A DNA stretch of 64,000 bases from Desulfomonile tiedjei (GCA_016212925.1 JACRDF010000052.1:62001-126000), one strand, 5' to 3'; counted from the first letter of the stretch, positions 1 to 8,442 are shown. The notes: generated by a model not told the origin, from the sequence alone. Numbers and translations: made by a program.

Positions 1-1
1 C

Positions 2-505
2 GTTGAGCAACACAACGGTCACGTTACGTGCGAAAGTCAAATCGGTCGGGGTACAACGTTCAGAATATACTTTTCTGCCATAGAGCCAGATGAACAGCCG
101 GAGGATGTTGCAGAGCATGCACCACCCTTAGGTCGCAAAGAGACAATTCTGCTGGTGGACGACGAAGACCTCGTGAGAGATTTGGGACAGCGGATTCTTG
201 AACGCTCAGGGTATCGTGTTTTTACCGCGGCCAATGGAAAAGAGGCTTTGGCGCTTTACAAGAAGGAGCAGCCCAACATCTCCCTCGTGATACTCGATCT
301 CATCATGCCCGAAATTAGTGGAAGGCAATGTCTGCAGGAAATGCAGAAGCTGAATCCAAGCGTGAGGGTGTTGGTGGCAACAGGATTTTCACCGGATTCT
401 CTGACGCGGGAAGCACTTGAAAAAGCCACAAAGGGTTTGGTTGCCAAGCCGTATGATATGCGACAGCTTCTGCAATCGGTCCGAGATGCTTTGGACGCGG
501 AGTGA
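2..505 (+). CDS. Hybrid sensor histidine kinase, C-terminal part (5' end outside window)
   Basis: The frame is open from base 2, so the gene begins upstream of the window and the internal ATG at 155 is not its start. The first ~25 visible residues match the end of a HATPase_c domain (G2-box-like GRGTTFRIYF). After a linker of about 20 residues comes a response-regulator receiver domain: ILLVDDED (acidic pocket), LVILDLIMPE with the phosphoacceptor Asp, VATGFS, and the conserved Lys in VAKPY. The protein ends right after the receiver domain, with no output domain. This is the usual layout of a hybrid kinase that passes phosphate to an attached receiver. The input domains and the signal cannot be seen. 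No partner regulator is visible downstream. Confidence 0.85.
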   Translation, partial: VEQHNGHVTCESQIGRGTTFRIYFSAIEPDEQPEDVAEHAPPLGRKETILLVDDEDLVRDLGQRILERSGYRVFTAANGKEALALYKKEQPNISLVILDLIMPEISGRQCLQEMQKLNPSVRVLVATGFSPDSLTREALEKATKGLVAKPYDMRQLLQSVRDALDAE

Positions 506-691
506 AATGTTGCCGCATCGGCACCCACATGAGTATCACAAATGCCGAAACAAGATGTTCTTTAACCGCTCTTACTAATTGTATCTCGATCGACCTCCAA
601 GACCTCGTCATTCAAATCAGTCCTACGCAAATAATTGCTGCTGATACTAAACATTAATTTCAGTATGATTGAGCCAGACCATATAAATTAC

Positions 692-720
692 TTGGCTTTA
701 ATACGAAAACATGCTAAAAT
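692..720 (+). promoter_or_regulatory. Candidate sigma-70-type promoter for the outer-membrane protein gene
   Basis: TTGGCT (692-697) and TAAAAT (715-720) are separated by 17 bases in an AT-rich stretch about 80 bases before the chosen start at 800. Spacing and sequence fit a -35/-10 pair. This is pattern matching only. The rest of 506-799 holds nothing else I recognise. Confidence 0.35.
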
Positions 721-799
721 TCATGCCAAAATCTCCGTCAATAATGCCACTTAAATCTTAGGGTTTATTCCGTATGTAATGTCGGGTGTGGAGTCCTCA

Positions 800-2320
800 A
801 TGCCTTCAGCGCAAATCCGTGTTCTGATAGTTGTGCTATCAGCATGCCTCGGTTTTTGCTTACCGGTTTTTTCTGCTGATCTCCCACAATCCCCAATGGG
901 ACCATCTGAACTTCGCAGTGTAATTGATACGCCGCGGCCGAACCCGCCTGGTTCAGGACAAATCGCCGAGTTGGATTCCGTGCCGTTCTCCAGTTCGATG
1001 TTCCCCTGGCTGACTTCTCTAGTCCCGAATCTCCAGCTTGGTTTTCTGTACAATATTGGGCCAAACATAAGGACAGGCAGGTTTACAGCGGATTATTTGC
1101 TCCCTGTCAATGCGGGCAAAGGCTCTATATTGTTCGGTGAGGCCCATTTCGAAAACCAGGACTTCTGGCGTCGCCCGAATGCCGCGGCGGAGTACAGAAT
1201 AGATATTTCGCTTGGCGGCGGGTTCAGAAAATTGGTGAACGGCAATACATTTTTGGGCCTGAACGGTTTCTACGATTCCACGAAAGTGTTTGGTCAATGG
1301 TATTCCTCCGGCGGCCTTGGTCTGGAAATGGCCGCTGTTCTTGGAGGTGATTCGGCCGTTGACCTGAATTTTAATTATTACGGCGACATTTTCAATCGCG
1401 ATGTGCTCGTCAATGTCTTCCGGAATGGCCGCGGAAGCTACGATGTGGAAGCAGGCTATTCTCAATCTTTATTCAACCAGGCTTTTGACCTGAGATTGAA
1501 GGCGGTAGGCTATCAGTTCGACATTGGCGAGAAAGTTTACGGTTGGCGCACGGGCGGAGATCTTACAACCAAAAACGGAACGTTCACCATACGATATGAG
1601 CATGGCCACGATCGCATTGCCGGATCTTATAATACCATCGGCGGTTTTGTGAATGTCGGGGTGCAATTGGACAATCTCTTGAAGCTGGAAAGCCCTTTCA
1701 CAGCGCCCGAGCCTGTATTCAAGAGCCCGCGCAATCTGGAGCGGATGCTGACTCAACAGGTTCACCGAAACTGGCACCTGCCTAATTCGGTGGTGTTCGC
1801 ACGCAGCGCCAACTCTATGTCCGCCGCTGCCCAAAAGCCGTTCTTCAACTTCAGTATTTCGGATCCCTTAGCGAACTCCATAGTCAGGGCCAAGACCTTA
1901 GGCGAAACCCATACGGTCATACAAATAACACCAGGCTGGGATTCCTGCCCGGCTGTGTTCGTTGCTTCCACACAGTCGCTTTCTGTCGAGAACTACAACA
2001 GCAGCGCTGCGATAAATGTGCGAGCTACGGTGGTCACCGACACTTCGGTATCCGGAGGGTGCCGCATCTTGCGCGTCCAGCTCCCTACCGGGCTTCTCCT
2101 CGGACCTGTCGGCACCTCTTTCCCCCACACCGGTACTTTCGTCCTGCCCGCCGGCGGAAGTACGTGGAGCTTTGGCCCATTCGCAGTCCTGGCGTACAAT
2201 AGGGCCCCGTGCAATTGCGGCGCTTCGATAACCTCCGGGGCATTAGCCGGGACCCTGGTGCTCGAAGACCTGAGCGGGCAAATACCGACGCAGACGATTG
2301 ACGTAATCACCGTGCCCTGA
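800..2320 (+). CDS. Inverse-autotransporter-like outer-membrane beta-barrel protein
   Basis: The start at 800 is preferred over the in-frame ATG at 779 because GGAG lies at 790-793, and the protein then opens with a clean signal peptide (hydrophobic LIVVLSACLGFCLPVFSA). The mature part is about 480 residues. Roughly residues 60-290 show alternating hydrophobic/aromatic strands with motifs such as FGEAHFENQDFWRR, GLNGFYDST, GLGLEMAA and FNYYGDIF. These resemble the intimin/invasin-type (inverse autotransporter) beta-domain, in which the barrel comes first and the passenger second. The last ~140 residues form a separate region with four Cys (DSCP, GGCR, CNC), probably an exported domain. No LysM or Ig-like repeats are visible. 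It stands alone in its transcription unit. The family call is from pattern recognition, and another barrel family is possible. Confidence 0.6.
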   Translation: MPSAQIRVLIVVLSACLGFCLPVFSADLPQSPMGPSELRSVIDTPRPNPPGSGQIAELDSVPFSSSMFPWLTSLVPNLQLGFLYNIGPNIRTGRFTADYLLPVNAGKGSILFGEAHFENQDFWRRPNAAAEYRIDISLGGGFRKLVNGNTFLGLNGFYDSTKVFGQWYSSGGLGLEMAAVLGGDSAVDLNFNYYGDIFNRDVLVNVFRNGRGSYDVEAGYSQSLFNQAFDLRLKAVGYQFDIGEKVYGWRTGGDLTTKNGTFTIRYEHGHDRIAGSYNTIGGFVNVGVQLDNLLKLESPFTAPEPVFKSPRNLERMLTQQVHRNWHLPNSVVFARSANSMSAAAQKPFFNFSISDPLANSIVRAKTLGETHTVIQITPGWDSCPAVFVASTQSLSVENYNSSAAINVRATVVTDTSVSGGCRILRVQLPTGLLLGPVGTSFPHTGTFVLPAGGSTWSFGPFAVLAYNRAPCNCGASITSGALAGTLVLEDLSGQIPTQTIDVITVP

Positions 2321-2488
2321 CGGGTGATGGGGGACCTCACCGTCTGATGTCCGCCCGACTACAGGAGTTCCCTTGGCGGCCTTGCCGCTATGAACCCCCG
2401 GTCCATTCGGTGCAGCCGGCTTGTCAGGCAATGCGACTCCATCCAGACAAAAATTTTGAGATTCCCAATGTAATTTCCGATCGCCTAA

Positions 2489-2555
2489 TGCCGTCATTCC
2501 GACGCAAGCCGGAATCCGGGAGGAGTTGGGTCCCGGCTTCCGCCGGGACGACGTA
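2489..2555. repeat. Dispersed palindromic repeat of the 'CCGTCATTCC..GCCGGAATCC' type
   Basis: The stretch contains GTCATTCCGACGCAAGCCGG followed by AATCCGGGAGG and TCCCGGCTTCCGCCGGGACG, forming nested inverted repeats. Repeats with this core (CGTCATTCC, AAGCCGGAATCC) are common between genes in many deltaproteobacterial genomes. I see only this copy in the window. Confidence 0.55.
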
Positions 2556-2831
2556 AGTCTGCCATTCCGACAAAACTTTGGAGAAATGCTACCAAAGTTG
2601 TTCCCAAGACCTCTTCCCGAATGAGGCCTTCCCGTGTTGGCAGGACACCCGCACATTAATCCGTGGTCACCTTCGAGAACTACTATAGATTCCTTTTTGA
2701 GAACAGAAGGCTATGATGTACGGTAATCCCGCGAAAATGCGTCGCGCGGCTGAGGAGACTAAGCGACGACACGGATTGCCATCTTGTGATACCAGGTCGC
2801 GTTCAAGCACTGAAGGATCGGGTAGATCCCG

Positions 2832-2920
2832 CACGGACCTGAGTGACCTCAGGTCCGTGGCACCCGAAGGCCGATGCTGGTTGGCTGTTGGGTGCCACTG
2901 ACCTGGGATCCAGGTCAGTG
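2832..2920. repeat. Cluster of three nested perfect hairpins
   Basis: CACGGACCTGAG/CTCAGGTCCGTG (2832-2859, 4-base loop) and CACTGACCTGG/CCAGGTCAGTG (2896-2920, 3-base loop) are two perfect palindromes. Between them, GTGGCACCC (2857-2865) pairs with GGGTGCCAC (2890-2898). The cluster ends 60 bases before the chelatase gene. It may be a mobile palindrome, or it could act on the transcript leader. The core GGGTGCCACTG is shared with the repeats at 22977 and 63000. Confidence 0.6.
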
Positions 2921-2980
2921 CTGATTTTGGATCAAACAATCGTCACCGTTTGGAGGCGAATCCGTATGACAGCATGAACA

Positions 2981-5278
2981 ATGGAGCAGGAATTGGCCGA
3001 ACCCGAAAAGTCCCAACCCATCTATCCTTTTTCAGCCATAGTGGGACAGGATGCGATGAAGCTGGCTCTGATCCTCAATGCCATAAACCCGAGTGTCGGA
3101 GGGCTGCTGATCAGGGGAGAAAGAGGAACCGCGAAATCCACGGCTGTTCGGGCCCTGAAGAGTGTCCTTCCGGAAATCGAAGTTGTGGCTGATTGTCCGT
3201 ATTCCTGCGATCCAAAAGATACACCAGACCAGTGCCGATCTTGTCGGAACGACCTCGGCAACTCTCGAAGCGGTTTCAAAACCGCGGAACTGGAATTAGA
3301 CACCGAGGCCTCCCAAACGACACCATTGTCGCTGTTTTCGACAATGGTGCAAAATCATGGGAGTCCCGCGCGGAACGCGGGATTGGGGAGGGGTCCGGGG
3401 CCACTCGGCGTGGGGCCATATCTAACTTCGATTGACTCCTCGATTCATGAAGGCCTCGGCGGCGTAAAGGAGGGTTATCGCCCTGCGCGCAGCAGTTTTT
3501 GCAAAAAGGGCCTCCCCGGAAACTCTGTCCAGGAACTGGCAGATTTTGACACCGTTTCCAAGCGTCGAAAAGTGCGCGTGGTGGAGCTGCCTCTCAATGC
3601 CACGGAAGAAATGATAGTTGGTGGGCTGGACTTTTCCGCGTCGATTCGTGACGGGAAAAGAGTCTTTCAGCCGGGGCTTATGGCGCGTGCCAACCGCGGA
3701 ATTATGTACATAGACGAAGTGAATCTCCTGCCCGATCATTTGGTGGATGTGATTTTGGATGTCTGCGCTTCCGGGGAAAACGTGGTTCAGCGTGAAGGGG
3801 TATCGCATCGCCATCCGGCTCGATTCATCCTCATCGGCACTATGAATCCGGAGGAAGGCGAACTCAGACCTCAGCTGTTGGACCGTTTCGGGTTGTGTGT
3901 GGATGTGAGCGGTGAAAGCGACCTGGAATCGCGAGTCGAAGTGCTCCGACGCAGGGACACCTTCGACCGGACCTCGCGAGATTTTTTGAAGGCCTTTGAG
4001 CGCGAAGAGAAGAACCTGGGCCGGAAGATTGCACACGCTCGGAAGATTTTACCGAGAATTACTTTATCTCCGCTCCTGGAAGGATCGATCGTGGAGATTT
4101 GCGTTCAGCACAATGTAGCCGGCCACAGGGCTGACATCGTGATCGCAAATGCCGCCCGGGCCCTGGCCGCGTATGAAGGCCGTGGCGAGGTGACCTTGGA
4201 GGATGTTCGGCACGCGGCAATCCTGGCCCTCCCGCACCGGTCTCGTGAACGCACTGCCGCGACGGATTCCGCGCAATCCGGTCCTGCGTACAACCCCGGT
4301 CGTGTGAGGACAATATGGGATCATTTTGAGGAATATCCGGAACAAGAGCCTTCACAAGGTCCTTCGCGCGATTCGCGAATGGATACCATTGAATTCGGCC
4401 CGGTTCGAAAACCAATCCGGCGATACGATTATCCGGAAGCGTTCTTTGACATTGGCCCGACCTTCAAAGTCAGGGAGATCGGCCACCGTCCGGACAAGCT
4501 TTGCAGGCAAGGATCAGGAAAGCGGTCTCGAACACGAACCAGACACAAGCAGGGGAGATACGTCGGGTGCACCTCGGCCAGGCTTACCAACGACATCTCT
4601 TTGGATGCAACCCTTCGTGCGGCCGCTCCCCATCAGTTGACACGAGACAGCACAAACGGTCTTTTGGTAACTATCCGGGATGAGGACATCAGAGAAAAGC
4701 TTCGGGAGACCCGAACGGGAAACTTTCTCCTTTTCATCGTAGACGCGAGCGGCTCCATGGCCGCGAAGGGACGCATGGTGGCATCCAAGGGCGCGATTAT
4801 GTCTCTGCTGAAGGACGCTTACCAGAAGCGGGACCGGGTGGCTATGATATCCTTTCGCCAGCAGGAGGCGTTTGTGAATCTGCCGCCTACTGCGTCCATA
4901 TATCTGGCCGGCAAGCTCTTGAAGGAGCTTCCTGTCGGTGGCAAGACCCCGTTGGCCGCAGGGCTTCACAAGGGCCAGGCCCTGCTGCGCAATGTGCTGC
5001 TCAAAGATCCCGCGTGCAAGCCGATACTGATAATCCTTACCGACGGAAAGGCCAATGAGAGCGTCGGCAAGGGAGATCCATTCTGGGAAGCTCTCTCGGT
5101 GGCCAAGGGGATTGCCTTGGACAAACGGGTCAAATCCATCGTAGTCGACGCTGAAGAAGACCGCGGCTTTCGGTACGGATTATCCGCGAGGCTAGCGGAA
5201 GTCCTGCACGCGGACTACTTCACAATCAAGGACTTGAGGGCCGATACTTTACTCCAAATAGTGAGGAGCGGTGTCTGA
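2981..5278 (+). CDS. Magnesium/cobalt chelatase-type subunit D-like protein (AAA+ plus VWA domain)
   Basis: The 765-residue protein has an N-terminal AAA+ domain of the ChlI/BchI type: Walker A GERGTAKS (residues 46-53), Walker B in [10 protein letters not shown] and the [18 protein letters not shown] signature. This is followed by a linker rich in Arg/Lys and a C-terminal von Willebrand A domain with the MIDAS motif DASGS (588-592) and ILTDGKAN. This is the layout of the long D subunits of magnesium chelatase and of 'putative cobaltochelatase' proteins, which use ATP to drive metal insertion into tetrapyrroles with an H/CobN-type subunit. No such large subunit is in the window. A Cys cluster ([13 protein letters not shown]) follows the first domain segment. 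About 80 residues (roughly 90-190) look inserted relative to relatives and carry a DNA palindrome. The stop overlaps the next start (TGATG), so translation is probably coupled. The choice of metal is unknown. Confidence 0.8.
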   Translation: MEQELAEPEKSQPIYPFSAIVGQDAMKLALILNAINPSVGGLLIRGERGTAKSTAVRALKSVLPEIEVVADCPYSCDPKDTPDQCRSCRNDLGNSRSGFKTAELELDTEASQTTPLSLFSTMVQNHGSPARNAGLGRGPGPLGVGPYLTSIDSSIHEGLGGVKEGYRPARSSFCKKGLPGNSVQELADFDTVSKRRKVRVVELPLNATEEMIVGGLDFSASIRDGKRVFQPGLMARANRGIMYIDEVNLLPDHLVDVILDVCASGENVVQREGVSHRHPARFILIGTMNPEEGELRPQLLDRFGLCVDVSGESDLESRVEVLRRRDTFDRTSRDFLKAFEREEKNLGRKIAHARKILPRITLSPLLEGSIVEICVQHNVAGHRADIVIANAARALAAYEGRGEVTLEDVRHAAILALPHRSRERTAATDSAQSGPAYNPGRVRTIWDHFEEYPEQEPSQGPSRDSRMDTIEFGPVRKPIRRYDYPEAFFDIGPTFKVREIGHRPDKLCRQGSGKRSRTRTRHKQGRYVGCTSARLTNDISLDATLRAAAPHQLTRDSTNGLLVTIRDEDIREKLRETRTGNFLLFIVDASGSMAAKGRMVASKGAIMSLLKDAYQKRDRVAMISFRQQEAFVNLPPTASIYLAGKLLKELPVGGKTPLAAGLHKGQALLRNVLLKDPACKPILIILTDGKANESVGKGDPFWEALSVAKGIALDKRVKSIVVDAEEDRGFRYGLSARLAEVLHADYFTIKDLRADTLLQIVRSGV
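3321..3349. repeat. Perfect 11-bp palindrome inside the chelatase D-like coding region
   Basis: CACCATTGTCG (3321-3331) and CGACAATGGTG (3339-3349) form a hairpin with a 7-base loop. It is followed by GC-rich inverted sequence (TCCCGCGCGGAACGCGGGA, 3363-3381). It lies in the part of the protein that has no counterpart in the sister gene downstream, so it may be part of an in-frame repeat insertion. Confidence 0.6.
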
Positions 5279-6336
5279 TGTCTAACCGGTTTTTGTATCC
5301 TTTCGCTGCAATCGTGGGCCAGGAAAAGGTGAAACTGGCGCTCATATTGAATATTATCGACCCGACCATAGGCGGCGTGCTCATAAGAGGTGAAAAGGGC
5401 ACGGCAAAATCCACTGCTGTGCGTGGTCTTGCAGACATTCTGCCAGTGATTGAAGTGGTCGAAAACTGCCCGTTTCAATTGCCGGCTCGGGATGGACATT
5501 TCTTGTGCGATCATTGCATGGACCACCTCTGCTTGAACGGCAACCCCGCCACGGAAGCGCCGCCCCAAATAAAGAGAAAAATCAACGTGGTCGAACTGCC
5601 GCTGGGCGCTACTGAAGACAGGCTGGTCGGAACTCTCAACCTGGAGCACGCTTTGAAGACCGGTCAAAAAAGGTTTGAACCCGGCATCCTGGCTCAGGCG
5701 AACAGGGGCATACTATACGTGGACGAAGTAAACCTGCTGGACGATCATCTGGTGGACGTGTTGTTGGATTCCGCGGCTATGGGAACCAATACCGTTGAGC
5801 GGGAAGGGGTATCGTTCGTGCATCCTGCACGGTTCACGCTGGTTGGCACCATGAACCCCGAAGAAGGTGAACTCCGGCCCCAGTTGCTCGATCGGTTCGG
5901 CCTGTGCGTGAATATCTCAGGCATTCGTGACGCGGAAGCCCGAGTCCAAATCATGGAGCGCCGCCTCAAGTTCGATCGCGATCCCGCAGCGTTCACCGAG
6001 GACTGGATCGCGGAATCAGCGGAAATATCTAAGCGAATTCAGCTCGCACAAATGCGATCCGTTGAAACAATAGCGGACAGGCCAATACTGGAAATAATCG
6101 CGGCCGCGTGCCTGAAGCTCGGCGTGGACGGCCACAGGGCCGACATCGTGACCCTTAAAACCGCTCGGGCTTTGGCCGCGTACGAAGGCCGAACCAAAGT
6201 CACATCCGAAGATGTCTTGGCCGCGGCAGAGCTGGCTTTGCCCCACCGCCTCCGGCGAACACCCTTCGAGGGCGTTGCAGGAGACGTGGGCGCAGAAATA
6301 AGGGCAGCGCTGTCCGTAGCGCGGGTGGGCGGTTGA
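5278..6336 (+). CDS. Magnesium/cobalt chelatase-type AAA+ ATPase subunit I-like protein
   Basis: The 352-residue length matches the ChlI/BchI family. Walker A is GEKGTAKS (38-45) and Walker B lies in [20 protein letters not shown]. The [20 protein letters not shown] motif and the C-terminal helical lid ([21 protein letters not shown]) are intact. A Cys-containing insert ([13 protein letters not shown]) sits where family members carry their own inserts. In this family the I subunit forms a hexameric ring that works with the D-like ring encoded just upstream; the two genes overlap by one base (TGATG). The near-identical sequence of the ATPase cores shows that the pair arose by duplication. The substrate may be a corrinoid or porphyrin; the sequence does not say which. 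Confidence 0.85.
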   Translation: MSNRFLYPFAAIVGQEKVKLALILNIIDPTIGGVLIRGEKGTAKSTAVRGLADILPVIEVVENCPFQLPARDGHFLCDHCMDHLCLNGNPATEAPPQIKRKINVVELPLGATEDRLVGTLNLEHALKTGQKRFEPGILAQANRGILYVDEVNLLDDHLVDVLLDSAAMGTNTVEREGVSFVHPARFTLVGTMNPEEGELRPQLLDRFGLCVNISGIRDAEARVQIMERRLKFDRDPAAFTEDWIAESAEISKRIQLAQMRSVETIADRPILEIIAAACLKLGVDGHRADIVTLKTARALAAYEGRTKVTSEDVLAAAELALPHRLRRTPFEGVAGDVGAEIRAALSVARVGG

Positions 6337-6364
6337 CCTCGCTTCTTGTTCAATTGATGAGCGC

Positions 6365-6457
6365 GTAGGATGCGGTGACCAGCGGGAACCGCATCGTTTA
6401 AGTGGCTCGGTTTTTTCTGCGCAACCGATGCGGTTCGCCTCGCTCACCGCATCCTAC
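6365..6457. repeat. Long imperfect inverted repeat (GTAGGATGCGGTGA ... TCACCGCATCCTAC)
   Basis: The outer arms GTAGGATGCGGTGA and TCACCGCATCCTAC (ends 6365 and 6457) and the inner arms GAACCGCATCG and CGATGCGGTTC pair across an AT/T-rich centre. It lies between convergent genes, so it could end transcription from either side. The core resembles a repeat widespread in bacterial genomes, probably a non-autonomous mobile palindrome. Confidence 0.7.
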
Positions 6458-6509
6458 GGGGGATTGCTGCAAGCGCTGTAATTCGCAGGGGTTCAGGTAC
6501 GAGGATAAA

Positions 6510-7391
6510 TCAGTATAGATCGGGATAAAGTCTTTGTTGACAATCCGGACAGATGCTGTGGCTGAATTCTGCATCGGAATGATCGCGAATATAAGACTCA
6601 ATTTGGTTCCAATACCCTTTGTCGTCCCGGATTCGCTTGCATGCCGAGCAAATGGGGATCAAGCCACTCAGAGTTTTGACTTCGCTAAGGGCATGCTCAA
6701 GCTGAATAATTAAATTATCCTTTTCAATCCGGGCGCGTAAGCGTTCTTCGCTTTCGGTCTTAATCCTTTCATGAGCTGCTTCGATTTCCAGATTTCGCAA
6801 TCGCAAACGTCGCCTGATATCCGAGACAAATCCCCCGAAAAAGGCAAACCATGTCAGAAGAATGCCAAACAACACGAACAGAAAGATTTGGTACTGTATC
6901 CTAAATCCCCCACGATTTTGAAGATACTCCACCACGAGGAGTGACCCGTAAAGTCCCATCACGCAAGCCGCCACCCTGAGATATTGTCGCCGGTTGAGAC
7001 GCAGCATTCCAAAACTGAAAGCGGGCAGGTAGAACATCAACAACATCGGCCGGGCTTCGGGTAAGGAATGTATCGCCACAAGACCCCAAAAAGCGGAGTA
7101 GACGATCTGCCCCCGAGTCAAGGAGGGATCTGAAAAGCGCAAGTTCGCGCCCGTCAGGAACAAAACAAAGAAGACGATGTTTCCAATCAGTGCAAGGCCT
7201 ATGAAAGTTGCCCACTGAGCAAAAGTCATTTGGCCGAGCCCAAGCCGGGTAGTGAGAAACGCCGCGAGAATCACTACCACGTAGGTGGCCACGGCCATGC
7301 CGAAACGCCTCATACGGAGCGATTGTGCCCTGCGCGCAACCTCATCTGGCGCTACAATGGGTCCCGGTACGCTGTTTGGCACAGTGATCAC
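6510..7391 (-). CDS. Six-pass membrane protein with coiled coil and C-terminal Cys motif
   Basis: The frame extends to a TTG at 7418, but a GTG at 7391 has GGAG 8 bases upstream and is preferred (about 293 residues). There are about six hydrophobic segments in the first two thirds (e.g. MAVATYVVVILAAFLTT, IFLFVLFGILLTWFAFFG). Then comes a charged coiled coil (RLRLRNLEIEAAHERIKTE) and a tail with LIPICSACKRIRDDKGYW, IESYI and SICPDCQQRLYP. The tail (CxxC-x-RxxxGYW ... CPxC) is known at the C-terminus of many deltaproteobacterial sensor kinases and response regulators, where it is taken as a possible metal or redox module of unknown role. Here no kinase, GGDEF or receiver domain is attached. 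A signalling or sensing role is inferred only. Confidence 0.6.
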   Translation of the reverse strand: MITVPNSVPGPIVAPDEVARRAQSLRMRRFGMAVATYVVVILAAFLTTRLGLGQMTFAQWATFIGLALIGNIVFFVLFLTGANLRFSDPSLTRGQIVYSAFWGLVAIHSLPEARPMLLMFYLPAFSFGMLRLNRRQYLRVAACVMGLYGSLLVVEYLQNRGGFRIQYQIFLFVLFGILLTWFAFFGGFVSDIRRRLRLRNLEIEAAHERIKTESEERLRARIEKDNLIIQLEHALSEVKTLSGLIPICSACKRIRDDKGYWNQIESYIRDHSDAEFSHSICPDCQQRLYPDLY

Positions 7392-7535
7392 CGAGGGGTC
7401 TCCTGCATGAGGAATCAAGGACGGGGTAAGATCTTAAGAAAGCGGGCCTCAACCCTGGTTTCTGGTTGAAAACGGGTTGCTTCTAGTACTGTAGTGGATT
7501 CTAGGGTAATCCGCAATCCCCTTGAGAGCGAGGTT

Positions 7536-7559
7536 GTAATCATTCACTTACGCGGGAGG
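7536..7559. repeat. Solo end of the GTAA..CATTCA.TTACGCGGG repeat family
   Basis: GTAATCATTCACTTACGCGG matches the left ends of the MITE-like elements at 46431 and 63436 (GTAA-CATTCAGTTACGCGGG), with no matching right end nearby. The rest of 7419-7677 shows only GC-rich inverted sequence (CGCACGGCCGTGCG, 7606-7619). Confidence 0.4.
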
Positions 7560-7677
7560 TTGCAGAGAACTATTCCACCGCAGAGCGCACGAAGAAGGGG
7601 TAGGGGCGCACGGCCGTGCGCGCCGTACACTCCGCGATCTCCGCGGCATCTGCGGTGACCCCGCGCGGGACGCGGGG

Positions 7678-8442
7678 TTATTTGCATGGGTGAAGTCGCG
7701 CAAATCCAAAGATCGTGCTTTGAATAATTTCGGTCCCTATCGCCATTTGAGCCGCATTGAAATATGCGCCACGCATTCTTCGTCCCTTCCTGCGATCCTC
7801 TCTTGCATGTTCTTCTGACCAGAAGAAAACGCTCTCGCTTCAGAACGCGTTGATAATGCTCTCGTCCTGGATCTTGAACAGGTCCACGTGCGGAACAAAG
7901 ACAAAGGGCTCACAGCCCTCGTTCTTCACGGTGCAGCGAAGATCGCTGTCGATTTCGATTTCCATTGGTTTGGAGCAGTGGGCGCATTCGGTTCTGACCG
8001 TGACCGACACGTATTCTTTCCTCAATCGCCCTTGCACGAAGGGCGTTGCAAATGCATCCGCGGCTCAAGCCGCATATAGTTGCTCGCCGGTGCTAAACGT
8101 CACATGATGCGGGGTTTTCTCAACAGTCACGGGGTAGGCCCAAACAACCGCACCCTGGCTGTTTCTGAACAGGAATGTCATGTGCTCCTGAAGGTCGTTC
8201 AAAATGACATTCACCCGGTTCACAGGCAGGCCCAATTTGTCTGCAACAAATTCCGGCGATAACGGCTGGCCGGCATACGGGAGTTCCCTCACCACGAAAT
8301 GGTGCACCAGGCGATGCTCTTGGGACATGAAACCGAGCATGCCCTCAAATTTTGCTTTGGTTTTGAAAACCTTCTTGCCCCATAAGGACGGCGGCAGATC
8401 GATCATGCACCGCCAGAGCCCTATCATGACTTTGTTTTTCAC
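7678..8442 (-). CDS. MerB-like organomercurial lyase homologue with two selenocysteines (UGA at codons 126 and 201)
   Basis: Read from the GTG at 8442 (AAAGGAGG, 8 bases upstream), the frame stops at UGA (8065-8067), reopens to a second UGA (7840-7842) and ends at TAA (7678-7680), giving 254 residues if both UGAs are decoded. Around the first UGA the sequence is EQLYAA-U-AADAFATP, matching MerB RLYAWCALDTL, so U126 falls on catalytic Cys96 and D129 on Asp99. Around the second it is IINAF-U-SESVFFWSEEHA, matching MerB RQSFCCHVHFFAS, so U201 falls on catalytic Cys159. The C-terminus (AAQMAIGTEIIQSTIFGF) continues the family pattern. The N-terminus has a winged-helix-like part (VADKLGLPVNRVNVILNDL), as in MerB. 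A CAHC pair and further Cys lie between the two sites. MerB cleaves carbon-mercury bonds by protonolysis; a selenol version may act on an organometal or organometalloid. Selenocysteine MerB homologues (named SaoL) are recalled from annotation practice but not checked here. mazG lies 73 bases upstream on the same strand. Confidence 0.85.
7810..7827 (-). other. SECIS-like hairpin for the second UGA of the MerB-like gene
   Basis: On the minus strand, TTCTTCT (7827-7821) pairs perfectly with AGAAGAA (7816-7810) around the loop GGTC. The loop Gs are 20-21 bases after the UGA at 7842-7840. The GGUC loop resembles the SelB-contacting apical loop of the E. coli fdhF SECIS. Seen by eye; no folding program was run. 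Confidence 0.7.
8027..8045 (-). other. SECIS-like hairpin for the first UGA of the MerB-like gene
   Basis: On the minus strand, CGCCCTT (8045-8039) pairs perfectly with AAGGGCG (8033-8027) around the loop CGTGC. The loop G lies 28 bases after the UGA at 8067-8065, inside the range known for bacterial SECIS elements (roughly 16-37 bases). It lies in the coding region, as bacterial SECIS elements do. This is seen by eye; no folding program was run. Confidence 0.7.

Larger units (their letters stand above)
2321..2980. other. Intergenic region with palindromic repeats
   Basis: There is no convincing gene in these 660 bases: the open frames lack ribosome binding sites and recognisable products. 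The stretch holds two repeat clusters (2489-2555 and 2832-2920), listed separately. Confidence 0.6.

Noticed and set aside
7840-8442. The two UGA-split frames as a decayed merB pseudogene
   Set aside because: Both interruptions are UGA, both hit the two catalytic Cys columns, the frame never shifts, the start has a strong ribosome binding site and each UGA has a SECIS-like hairpin. Random decay would not produce this.
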